From Bacteroidota bacterium (GTDB lineage Bacteria; Bacteroidota; Bacteroidia; Bacteroidales; DTGW01), in NCBI GenBank assembly GCA_029550865.1, contig JAKPGM010000048.1, forward strand, positions 1 through 41,697: a stretch of DNA of 41,697 nucleotides. The letters are read 5' to 3'. Position numbers and translations under genes: made by a program. The notes beneath the pieces were generated by a model. It made no database searches. It saw only the letters and a program-made list of their open reading frames with translations, and had not been told where the DNA came from. Each line of letters begins with the position of its first letter. The stretch's first letter is position 1. This document shows positions 35,537 through 41,697 of this stretch, in pieces.

Positions 35537-36207
35537 AACAATTTCAAATACAGCTATTCAAAGGACACCCGATTATTAATGACGGTGCGAATAGAATATT
35601 AATTGACACGGGAGCACCATCAACTATTCACGCTTCAGACAGTTTGAATTTCTGTTCAGAAAGTTTTGGATGTTCAACAAACTATATGGGTTTGACTGTT
35701 TCAAAAATTTCTGATATGCTTGGAACTGAAATAACAACTTTGCTTGGAGCCGATATATTATCAGATTTCAAAATCCTTTTAGACTATCAAAATCAAGTAA
35801 TCGAATTCAACAAACAGGAAATTGACATTGACGGAACTCAAGCAGACATTTCAAATTTTATGGGAATACCGATAATTAAAATGACAGTTGATAACCAAGA
35901 ACTAAAATTCTTTTTAGACACAGGAGCGAAACTTTCCTATTTATCGGACAGTTTGACAAGTAATTATGAAAGCGTTGGAACAGAAGAAGATTTTTATCCA
36001 GGAGTAGGTAAATTTCAAACTGAATGCTATGAAATACCGACACTTTTCGGAGACAAAGAATTCGTTGTGAAATATGGAAACCTACCGACACTACTACAAA
36101 TGACATTGATGTTGGGAGGAACAGACGGTATTATCGGGTTTGACTTTTTCAATAATTTCAAAGTTGTTCTTGACCTTAAAAACAACAAACTTAAATATGC
36201 AAAATAG
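35533..36207 (+). CDS. Retropepsin-like aspartic protease, duplicated fold
   Basis: A 224-aa cytoplasmic protein (no signal peptide) with two retropepsin-like halves in one chain. Each has an Asp-Thr-Gly site: Asp25 in ILIDTGAPST and Asp129 in FFLDTGAKLS. Each half also has the hydrophobic-Gly element after the active site (LLGADILSDF and GIIGFDFFNNF). A single-chain pair of DTG sites should give a self-contained active site, unlike dimeric retropepsins. Substrate and role are unknown. Translational coupling to the methyltransferase and the cassette-like boundaries suggest that the pair moves as one functional unit. Confidence 0.8.
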   Translation: MKQFQIQLFKGHPIINDGANRILIDTGAPSTIHASDSLNFCSESFGCSTNYMGLTVSKISDMLGTEITTLLGADILSDFKILLDYQNQVIEFNKQEIDIDGTQADISNFMGIPIIKMTVDNQELKFFLDTGAKLSYLSDSLTSNYESVGTEEDFYPGVGKFQTECYEIPTLFGDKEFVVKYGNLPTLLQMTLMLGGTDGIIGFDFFNNFKVVLDLKNNKLKYAK

Positions 36208-36230
36208 AGACACAGAAAAAGAAGGGCGAA

Positions 36231-36369
36231 GGCATAACATTACCTATACGCATGCAGGGGTTTCGTGCTTCGTAGGACAGGGAAGTGGTAAATTTGAAGT
36301 TCAGTTCTTCGTAGGAAGTTTAGTGGTTAAAATCCCTGCCTGCGTATAGCTGCGAAAACGTTAGTGGCA
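36231..36369. repeat. Hairpin-rich recombination-site-like element, right
   Basis: 139 bp. CTATACGCATGCAGGG pairs with CCCTGCCTGCGTATAG (one mismatch). The outer ends read GGCATAACATTA and AACGTTAGTGGC, again AAC...GTT. It begins 24 bp after the protease stop and is followed immediately by element B copy 3. Confidence 0.5.
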
Positions 36370-36421
36370 TGGTTTAACACCCTATTTTCTGGACATTTTT
36401 AAAAAAAGGTTTAGGACAAAT
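36369..36421. repeat. Cassette-array element B, copy 3
   Basis: Starts ATGGTTTAACACCCTATTTT and ends GGTTTAGGACAAAT. Confidence 0.7.
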
Positions 36422-36483
36422 TCCTTGTCATCCAGCCCAAGCAAAGATAGCCCCCGCTGGCGAATTTGTCAAGGGTAAAACAA

Positions 36484-36522
36484 GCGATGATAAATTGTTT
36501 AATTTTTCAAAGGTATCATCGC
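36484..36522. repeat. Inverted repeat in the cassette spacer
   Basis: GCGATGATA and TATCATCGC pair perfectly over 9 bp with a 21-nt AT-rich loop. Otherwise I see no gene or signal in 36422-36777. Confidence 0.5.
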
Positions 36523-36777
36523 CCTTACAAATTAGGTTGTATGCCTTAATCTGCGCAGTATCTTTCTCCAACAGGCATGGGTGTGCGTTGATAGCTTAAC
36601 TCCTCGCTTGCCCCAGTGGGTTTATAATAGGTGCTACAGTATGACAGATTCAACCAGTGACATAACTGTGCTTGCTGGCTCGACTACCATAGGCTTTCAT
36701 TATCTCCCTTCTCATTTGCTCAAAAGTTTCGTTTTTTTAAAAGCGTTCCTTTACTTCCAACGCTAATACTATCAAAA

Positions 36778-36821
36778 ATTAATTTGTTAAATTTGGTTCA
36801 GCTAATTAGGGGGTTAAGACA
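36778..36821 (+). repeat. Cassette-array element A, copy 4 (candidate promoter)
   Basis: 44 bp; ATTAATTTGTTAAATTTGG then TTCAGCTAATTAGGGGG. It differs from copy 3 at only a few positions. TAAATTTG (36787-36794) fits TAnnTTTG. The lipoprotein gene starts 8 bp after the element. Confidence 0.75.
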
Positions 36822-36829
36822 CGATAAAC

Positions 36830-37339
36830 ATGAATAAAATACTTTTAATATTAAGCATATTTGTCTTGTTAGAAATCAGTTGTACAAATAAGATGAAAGA
36901 GCCTAACATGAAAGTTCAAATAAATATTAAAAGCAAATTAAATGCTAAAAAAATTAAAGAGCAAAAAGACACTTACTATTCAATTAATATTGATTTAGTA
37001 AACAATACTGATTCTATAGCTCGTTTTTGGATTATGTCCTGTTCTTGGCAAGATAATTGGATATTTAATAGAAATACTGTATTTTTTTATATTCAAGGTT
37101 GTGATAAAAATTATCCCACTATCAAACAAATAGAACCAGGACAAAAGTTAACATACAATGGTATTATTCAATGTAAAAATAACGCAAAATTGAACAAGGA
37201 AACTGATATAAGATTGGGGTTTGTTCTAATTAAAGAACATGATGTTTTGAAAATATCTGATTTTAAAGATGTTTTAATTAATAAGATTAAGAAGCAAAAA
37301 GATATCATTTGGAGTGAACCCTTCAAAATAGGCAAGTGA
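36830..37339 (+). CDS. Small lipoprotein of unknown function
   Basis: A 169-aa AT-rich lipoprotein with signal MNKILLILSIFVLLEISC (Cys18). The mature part looks like an all-beta (immunoglobulin-like) domain with SINIDLVNNTDSIARFWIMS, then CSWQDNWIF and GCDKNYP, and PGQKLTYNGII. From memory, similar Bacteroidota lipoproteins with the FW.MSCSW segment are scattered and uncharacterised. It follows element A copy 4 at once, but no element B is visible after it. It lies just before the Rhs-tip array, so an immunity role against an envelope toxin is possible; no partner toxin gene is adjacent upstream. Confidence 0.75.
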   Translation: MNKILLILSIFVLLEISCTNKMKEPNMKVQINIKSKLNAKKIKEQKDTYYSINIDLVNNTDSIARFWIMSCSWQDNWIFNRNTVFFYIQGCDKNYPTIKQIEPGQKLTYNGIIQCKNNAKLNKETDIRLGFVLIKEHDVLKISDFKDVLINKIKKQKDIIWSEPFKIGK

Positions 37340-37465
37340 GGAACAAAATAATAACAAGAGGTCTGTAAGTTCAACGTTCCGGGCTTTTATTTAATAACAA
37401 GTTTTGTAGCATATTTTAGGGCAAGGAACGCATCATATTTTACCCCCAATTTCCCTTGAATAATA

Positions 37466-37738
37466 TCAATTTCCCAAAACTTTTCCTATATTTGTTTCAA
37501 TACGCAGCTACCCCTGCGCTAATGGTTCTTTGATATACTAACCTATTTACCGCATCCACTGCCCTGGGCTTTACTGGCCACGAGCATATCGACCTTTTTG
37601 AGCTGGTAAACATGAACGGCCGGGTGTACGACCCCCGCCTGGGTCGCTTCCTCAGCCCCGACCCTTACGTACAGGACCCTACCAACTCCCAAAACCTCAA
37701 CCGATACAGCTACTGCCTGAATAATCCGCTTAGCCTAT
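37466..37738 (+). repeat. Rhs-tip leader plus core end, copy 1
   Basis: A ~145-bp leader followed by the end of the Rhs core, repeated at 39480 and 40999. The leader has TATATTTG (37487-37494), a match to the TAnnTTTG -7 box, then CGCAG..CCCTGCG able to form a small hairpin. An in-frame TGA (37531) precedes an open stretch encoding [14 protein letters not shown], the normal Rhs sequence before the first Met of the tip. Confidence 0.85.
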
Positions 37739-38700
37739 ACGATCCCAGCGGATACACGTGGTTCAGTAGGTTAGGGGATTGGTTGGGTAGCACAGGGAAA
37801 AATATTGTCATAACATATATTGCCGTTGCAACTGCTGTGGGGGTATCAATTGCTACTGCAGGTATGGCAGATATTGTAGCAGCTGCATTTATCAGTGGTT
37901 TTTGTGTTGGATTGGCTACGGGTGCTGCAAGTGCCGCCTTGAATGGACAGGATGTAATTTTTGGAGCTTTTAGTAGTGCTTTTGTGGGTGGTTTTACTTC
38001 AATGGCCTTGTTAGGTGTAGGTGCTGCCTTGAGTAATATAGGTCGATTGCCCCAGTGGACAGGAACATGGGGAAAACATTCTTATTTTAGGGTTGGACCA
38101 TTCTGGATGGGGCAGAGTACGGGATATGTAAGAGCAGGTATTGAAAGTATAAGCAATCGAATTTTAAATTTAACATTATCGGGTTCACTGAGTGGTTATT
38201 TGTCATCAACATTAGTGACTGATGAGCTATTATCGAAGTTTATGGAAATGCCTGATCTTACCAGAGATTGGTTGGAATACAATGCTCACATGAATAATGC
38301 ATATAATTCTAGTGGTACCCTTGATTGGATTCATTACGATACGTATGGGATACGCAGTGTTACCTCATTTGATGCAGTAAGTGGCACCAGTCCGAATGCT
38401 AACTTTCCCAATGGAGGTATGACTATTAATGAGGGTAAATGGGAGGTATTACAATTAGAAAATATCCCATATAATAAAGAGAATATTCCTTATTATTCAA
38501 AAAGAGGAGAGATTGGTTATAAAGTACGATTAAAAAATCAATTTGGACGAACGGGAATTTTGATTCATCCAGCACCTTCTAATGGGACATTAGGCTGCAT
38601 TGGATTAAGAAATGTAAACCAATGCTTTGATTTTTATTTTCGAATAAAAAAACATCTGTCCCTTAAGAAAAATATTAATGTTTATGTTAAATATCACTAA
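37612..38700 (+). CDS. Orphan Rhs tip 1 with L,D-transpeptidase/DUF5675-like toxin domain
   Basis: A 362-aa truncated Rhs protein. Residues 1-47 are the end of the Rhs core ([15 protein letters not shown]) up to the separator [11 protein letters not shown], after which tips diverge. Residues ~60-145 are Gly/Ala-rich hydrophobic segments, common before Rhs toxins. The C-terminal ~65 residues carry [14 protein letters not shown] then TLGCIGL, with His319 and Cys329. This is the His...[ST]xGC arrangement of YkuD L,D-transpeptidases and DUF5675, and of the T6SS effector Tlde1, which damages peptidoglycan. The activity is thus inferred to be in the periplasm. Most of the Rhs shell is missing, so it is a silent or spare tip unless recombined. 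A candidate immunity gene overlaps its end. Confidence 0.8.
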   Translation: MNGRVYDPRLGRFLSPDPYVQDPTNSQNLNRYSYCLNNPLSLYDPSGYTWFSRLGDWLGSTGKNIVITYIAVATAVGVSIATAGMADIVAAAFISGFCVGLATGAASAALNGQDVIFGAFSSAFVGGFTSMALLGVGAALSNIGRLPQWTGTWGKHSYFRVGPFWMGQSTGYVRAGIESISNRILNLTLSGSLSGYLSSTLVTDELLSKFMEMPDLTRDWLEYNAHMNNAYNSSGTLDWIHYDTYGIRSVTSFDAVSGTSPNANFPNGGMTINEGKWEVLQLENIPYNKENIPYYSKRGEIGYKVRLKNQFGRTGILIHPAPSNGTLGCIGLRNVNQCFDFYFRIKKHLSLKKNINVYVKYH

Positions 38701-39433
38701 ATTCTTTAAGACAATCATACTGTTTTCTCAAATTTCTGTTTGTTTATATTCACAGCAATATACTAAACAGACGATAAGAAGTGAATATATCAAACAGCTG
38801 TTAAGTTTTTATGCTATATTTTATAAAAGCGATCACAATCTTTATCATGTAGTTGATACTGAATATTTTAATATTAAGGAGGAAGTTATATTATCCTATA
38901 GAAAAGAGCTAACTCAAGACTTAAGTTATAACGAAATTATAGAAATAATAAATAATTTAGAAGAATTTTATGATGGTGATATTTGGGATAGATACGTACA
39001 ATTAAGGTTTAAGGATAACAAAAGGATTTTTTTTGTTTTTGAGGAAAATGATTTTGGTATATTTTTAACAGATCGTATTTATCTGTCAGATGGATATTCG
39101 TTAATAAGTTATCCAATTAATGTTTGGACAAGCGAAGGAATAATTATCAACAAAGGTTATAAAAGATGGAAATTATTGTTCCGAGGAATTATTAACGATA
39201 AAATTTCAACTTATGTTGAAATACATGAAAAACCTGATAATAATTCAAGAAGTGTAAGGAAGATATATGCTAATTTTGTTTTTTATTTTTCTCCTTATGA
39301 GGTGAATAAAGATTGGTATGAAGTATATAATGAGAATAATGATTTTATTGGGTATATTCAAAAAAATAAGGTAGTTACATTTGATAATTTTCCTAAATGG
39401 TTGAAAGAAAAAATATGGAAACGTTTATGTTAA
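38684..39433 (+). CDS. Candidate immunity protein for tip 1, exported, SH3-like domain
   Basis: A 249-aa AT-rich protein starting 17 bp inside the toxin gene. The ATG at 38684 gives a cleaner signal peptide ([20 protein letters not shown], then LYSQ) than the ATG at 38678. The mature part starts with a helical region and ends (about 165-240) in a bacterial SH3-like fold: a [10 protein letters not shown] turn, then [22 protein letters not shown]3-like domains bind peptidoglycan or cap peptidoglycan enzymes. Its export matches a toxin with a peptidoglycan-type active site. The immunity role comes from position and topology, not from known homology. Confidence 0.7.
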   Translation: MLNITKFFKTIILFSQISVCLYSQQYTKQTIRSEYIKQLLSFYAIFYKSDHNLYHVVDTEYFNIKEEVILSYRKELTQDLSYNEIIEIINNLEEFYDGDIWDRYVQLRFKDNKRIFFVFEENDFGIFLTDRIYLSDGYSLISYPINVWTSEGIIINKGYKRWKLLFRGIINDKISTYVEIHEKPDNNSRSVRKIYANFVFYFSPYEVNKDWYEVYNENNDFIGYIQKNKVVTFDNFPKWLKEKIWKRLC

Positions 39434-39479
39434 ACATAAGCTATTTTTTAGTCTAACAACATCTTTTCTGGCTTCGATT

Positions 39480-39745
39480 TCAATTTGCCAAAACTTTTCC
39501 TAAATTTGTTTCCAGCGCAGCTATCCCTGCGCCAACGTTCAGGTTCTTTGATATACTACCCATCTTACTGTATCCACTGCCCGCGGTTTTACCGGTCACG
39601 AGCATATCGACCTTTTTGAGCTGGTAAACATGAACGGCCGGGTGTACGACCCCCGCCTGGGTCGCTTCCTCAGCCCCGACAACTACGTGCAGGCCCCTAC
39701 CAACTCCCAAAACCTCAACCGATATAGCTACTGCCTGAATAATCC
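39480..39745 (+). repeat. Rhs-tip leader plus core end, copy 2
   Basis: 266 bp, near-identical to copies 1 and 3; identity with copy 3 extends to about 39764. The -7-like box is TAAATTTG (39501-39508). A perfect GCGCAG/CTGCGC hairpin lies at 39515-39532, where a transcript from that box would begin. Confidence 0.85.
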
Positions 39746-40502
39746 ACTAAAGTATACGGATCCGAGTGGAAAAATAGTTTGGTTTATTCCAGTAATCATT
39801 GGTGCTATTGTTGGAGGCTATATTGGTGGAGCTGCCGCTAATGGTTGGGAAGCTAATCCTGTCGATTGGAAATGGAATGGAGATACGTGGTCAGCGATAG
39901 GGCCTGGGATGATTATTGGAGCTGCAATTGGTTTAATAGGCGGGAATCTTGAGGCTTTTATTGAGCAGAATAAACCGAGAAGTCCAAACCAACCAGATAA
40001 CCGTGACGTTGCAGTAGGCGAAGGAGCATTGGATAAGAGGGATGACAGTTATAGTGGTGGTTTTGGTGCATTTGGTCCAAAAGTAAATGGCAATCCTGGA
40101 GGATTAAATCAGGGTTATGAAATTACTGATCCCCAAAAATATCCTGGGGTTCGAATATATGTTGTTTCGACTTTACAGCGTGGTTTTTTTGACCCCTTTT
40201 CAAGGACGATATTTTTACCCAGCAGATATTCGACTGGTTACATACAACACGAATATGGTCATTATCTACAGCTAAAAAGTTATGGACTAATAGGATTTAT
40301 ATTTGTTCCCATGTTGTCAAGTGCTACGAGTGCCGCCATGGAAAATCTGTTGGAGAATGCTCTGCGCAAAAAAATATGGAACCACGATACCTTTTATTGG
40401 GAGAGAGACGCTAATCGCAGAGCAGCAGAATTTTTTACAAAACCAACAGATTATTGGGAATATTTCAACTCTATTTTTAATGACAATTATTGGCCAAAAT
40501 AA
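39630..40502 (+). CDS. Orphan Rhs tip 2 with HExxH metallopeptidase toxin domain
   Basis: A 290-aa truncated Rhs protein. Residues 1-47 repeat the Rhs core end and separator ([11 protein letters not shown]). Two Gly-rich hydrophobic stretches follow (about 50-70 and 90-106). A Pro/Asn/Asp-rich linker (112-160) leads to a zincin-like domain with YIQHEYGHYLQ: His207, Glu208 and His211 form HExxH. Glu258 in WERDANRRAAEFF is a candidate third zinc ligand. The domain ends soon after, at residue 290, as usual for Rhs toxins. It is inferred to be a proteolytic effector. The target is unknown. A lipoprotein gene 6 bp downstream is the candidate immunity gene. As for tip 1, the Rhs shell is missing. 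Confidence 0.82.
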   Translation: MNGRVYDPRLGRFLSPDNYVQAPTNSQNLNRYSYCLNNPLKYTDPSGKIVWFIPVIIGAIVGGYIGGAAANGWEANPVDWKWNGDTWSAIGPGMIIGAAIGLIGGNLEAFIEQNKPRSPNQPDNRDVAVGEGALDKRDDSYSGGFGAFGPKVNGNPGGLNQGYEITDPQKYPGVRIYVVSTLQRGFFDPFSRTIFLPSRYSTGYIQHEYGHYLQLKSYGLIGFIFVPMLSSATSAAMENLLENALRKKIWNHDTFYWERDANRRAAEFFTKPTDYWEYFNSIFNDNYWPK

Positions 40503-40508
40503 AAAATT

Positions 40509-40943
40509 ATGAATACTACAAAAATATTTTTTCATTTGTGCCTAACATGCATTTTATTCAATTGTATTTCAGATCCAGTTGTAAAAAATTTGACAATTGA
40601 GAATAATTCTGCTAATACAATTTTATTTTGTTTAATTAAAAATCCAAAATATATCGATAGTCTTTTCGTAAATGCATATTGTAAAAATAAATCAGACTTT
40701 CTGAATGCAGAATATTGTGTAGAACCACACGAAAGAGGATATATCATTACAAATCGAAGTTGGGATGATTTAGCGACAAATGATACGAGTGTGTGTTACC
40801 TTTACATTTTGAATATAGATCTGTTAGATTCACTTAAAAACAGCTTTAATGATTTAAATAAGATTAGAAATAAATCAGAAAGAATTTATATGCTTACCTT
40901 TAAACAATTAAAAGAAATGAATTGGACTATAAAATATCCTTGA
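40509..40943 (+). CDS. Candidate immunity lipoprotein for tip 2
   Basis: A 144-aa AT-rich lipoprotein: signal MNTTKIFFHLCLTCILFNC with Cys19 as the likely lipidated residue. The mature part has predicted beta strands (VKNLTIENNSANTILFCLI, then a CVEPHERGYII segment) and ends KEMNWTIKYP. It starts 6 bp after the metallopeptidase tip and before the next tip leader, the place of an immunity gene. Membrane anchoring suggests protection in the periplasm. I know no homologue with tested function. Confidence 0.65.
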   Translation: MNTTKIFFHLCLTCILFNCISDPVVKNLTIENNSANTILFCLIKNPKYIDSLFVNAYCKNKSDFLNAEYCVEPHERGYIITNRSWDDLATNDTSVCYLYILNIDLLDSLKNSFNDLNKIRNKSERIYMLTFKQLKEMNWTIKYP

Positions 40944-40998
40944 TTGGTAATTTATTCTGGTCATTTTTCAAACTTTAAATACTTCTCCTTAAATCATT

Positions 40999-41264
40999 TC
41001 AATTTGCCAAAACTTTTCCTAAATTTGTTTCCAGCGCAGCTACCCCTGCGCCAATGTTCAGGTTCTTTGATATACTATCCATCTTACCGCAGCCACTGCC
41101 CGCGGTTTTACTGGCCACGAGCATATCGACCTTTTTGAGCTGGTAAACATGAACGGCCGGGTGTACGACCCCATCCTGGGTCGCTTCCTCAGCCCCGACC
41201 CCTACGTGCAGGACCCTACCAACTCCCAAAACCTCAACCGATACAGCTACTGCCTGAATAATCC
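40999..41264 (+). repeat. Rhs-tip leader plus core end, copy 3
   Basis: 266 bp. TAAATTTG at 41020-41027 and a GCGCAG/CTGCGC hairpin at 41034-41051. The identity with copy 2 extends through the separator to about 41282. The same in-frame TGA (41068-41070) precedes the [14 protein letters not shown] segment. Confidence 0.85.
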
Positions 41265-41697
41265 CCTAAAGTATACGGATCCGACGGGGTATCAATACGA
41301 TTATAAGCAACCGGTAATTATATTTATGGGGATATCGTTTTATACCCTTGAAGAGTATGAATATTTTTGGCAGCATGAGTTATCGGAATGGGGCAAATAT
41401 CCTTCACGGCCATTTGAGAGGAACTCCTATGTAGAGGAGTTGATTTCCTGGTTGAACTTTAACAGAGCTCTTACCAGTCCCACCCTAACGAACGAAGCCT
41501 GGTTAGCTTTGTCGGCTCCAGGGGCATTTGAGGGGGTAAGACGAGGAGATATTAGCATAAAAGTAACGCAAACGGAATATTATTGGTGCACAGCTTACAT
41601 CGATAACCATGGGATATTGCATGAAACACACAGGGAATTGACGAAAATTATCTATGATTTAGAAGTGACTGTAAATAGCTGGTCAAATCATGGGGGA
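41149..41697 (+). CDS. Orphan Rhs tip 3, toxin domain incomplete (3' partial)
   Basis: Open from the ATG at 41149 to the window edge (183 codons). Residues 1-47 repeat the Rhs core end; Arg9 of the other tips is Ile here (YDPILGRF), and the separator is [11 protein letters not shown]. The part after the separator starts [17 protein letters not shown], lacks the hydrophobic segments of tips 1 and 2, and contains [19 protein letters not shown] near the edge. I do not recognise the domain, and its end is missing, so neither toxin nor immunity can be named. Confidence 0.75.
   Translation, partial: MNGRVYDPILGRFLSPDPYVQDPTNSQNLNRYSYCLNNPLKYTDPTGYQYDYKQPVIIFMGISFYTLEEYEYFWQHELSEWGKYPSRPFERNSYVEELISWLNFNRALTSPTLTNEAWLALSAPGAFEGVRRGDISIKVTQTEYYWCTAYIDNHGILHETHRELTKIIYDLEVTVNSWSNHGG

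Noticed and set aside
36208-36360. Open frame 36140-36349 as a gene
   Set aside because: It starts within the protease gene in another frame and reads into the hairpin element; composition and structure point to the inverted repeat.
39480-39710. Open frame on the minus strand repeated at 40999-41229
   Set aside because: It is the antisense of the conserved Rhs-tip leader and core; its conservation follows from the plus-strand repeat. The sense strand carries recognisable Rhs motifs.
37612-41697. Insertion-sequence duplication as the source of the three repeats
   Set aside because: The repeated block ends at the Rhs separator motif and has no terminal inverted repeats or transposase, so Rhs-tip modularity explains it better.

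Overview
The window looks like a chromosomal segment of a Bacteroidota bacterium, probably order Bacteroidales; genus cannot be told from this sequence alone. The main evidence is an LpxC-FabZ fusion, which is typical of the phylum. Supporting signs are a protein with a type IX secretion (T9SS) C-terminal sorting domain, DUF4369/TlpA lipoproteins, a Reg_prop/Y_Y_Y sensor kinase, and candidate promoters with a TAnnTTTG -7 element. No tRNA, rRNA, CRISPR array or insertion sequence was recognised by eye.

Left part (1-9.8 kb). The 3' end of a probable LysM/periplasmic-binding-like protein comes first. Two divergent GH3 glycosidase lipoproteins follow. Next is a nitrosative-stress cluster: the di-iron repair protein Ric, an Rrf2 regulator with three Cys that could hold an Fe-S cluster, and a small membrane protein. 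An Asp/Glu racemase homologue lacking one catalytic Cys follows. From 8.2 to 9.8 kb there is no gene; this stretch is a decayed tandem array of palindromic repeats.

Middle part (9.8-31.8 kb), mostly housekeeping. The minus strand carries lpxD, lpxC-fabZ, lpxA and glmM (lipid A and UDP-GlcNAc supply), and lpxH lies further right. Other genes encode a ferritin-like/VIT1 iron exporter, a 1162-aa propeller histidine kinase, HypA, TrpB2, a TolB-like PD40 protein overlapping a T9SS propeller protein, and RluB. Two thioredoxin-fold lipoproteins without CXXC lie just before lpxH. A quinone-oxidoreductase gene broken by one base in an A9 run, MntP and an RsmB/NOP methyltransferase complete the region.

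Right part (31.8-41.7 kb), AT-rich accessory DNA with two kinds of modular array. In 32.0-36.8 kb, unrelated genes or gene pairs (SGNH hydrolase, outer-membrane barrel, methyltransferase plus retropepsin-like protease, lipoprotein) each follow a conserved ~44-bp element (A). The first three are followed by another conserved ~55-bp element (B). The methyltransferase/protease pair also sits between two ~135-bp hairpin-rich elements resembling recombination sites. From 37.5 kb to the right edge, three orphan Rhs tips in tandem share an almost identical ~266-273-bp leader plus Rhs-core end, then diverge at the P-x4-DPxG boundary. Tip 1 ends in an L,D-transpeptidase/DUF5675-like His...GC motif and is followed by an exported SH3-like candidate immunity protein. 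Tip 2 carries an HEYGH metallopeptidase motif and is followed by a lipoprotein candidate immunity protein. Tip 3 runs off the window. The exported immunity candidates suggest that these toxins act in the cell envelope. These arrays are the most novel part of the window.
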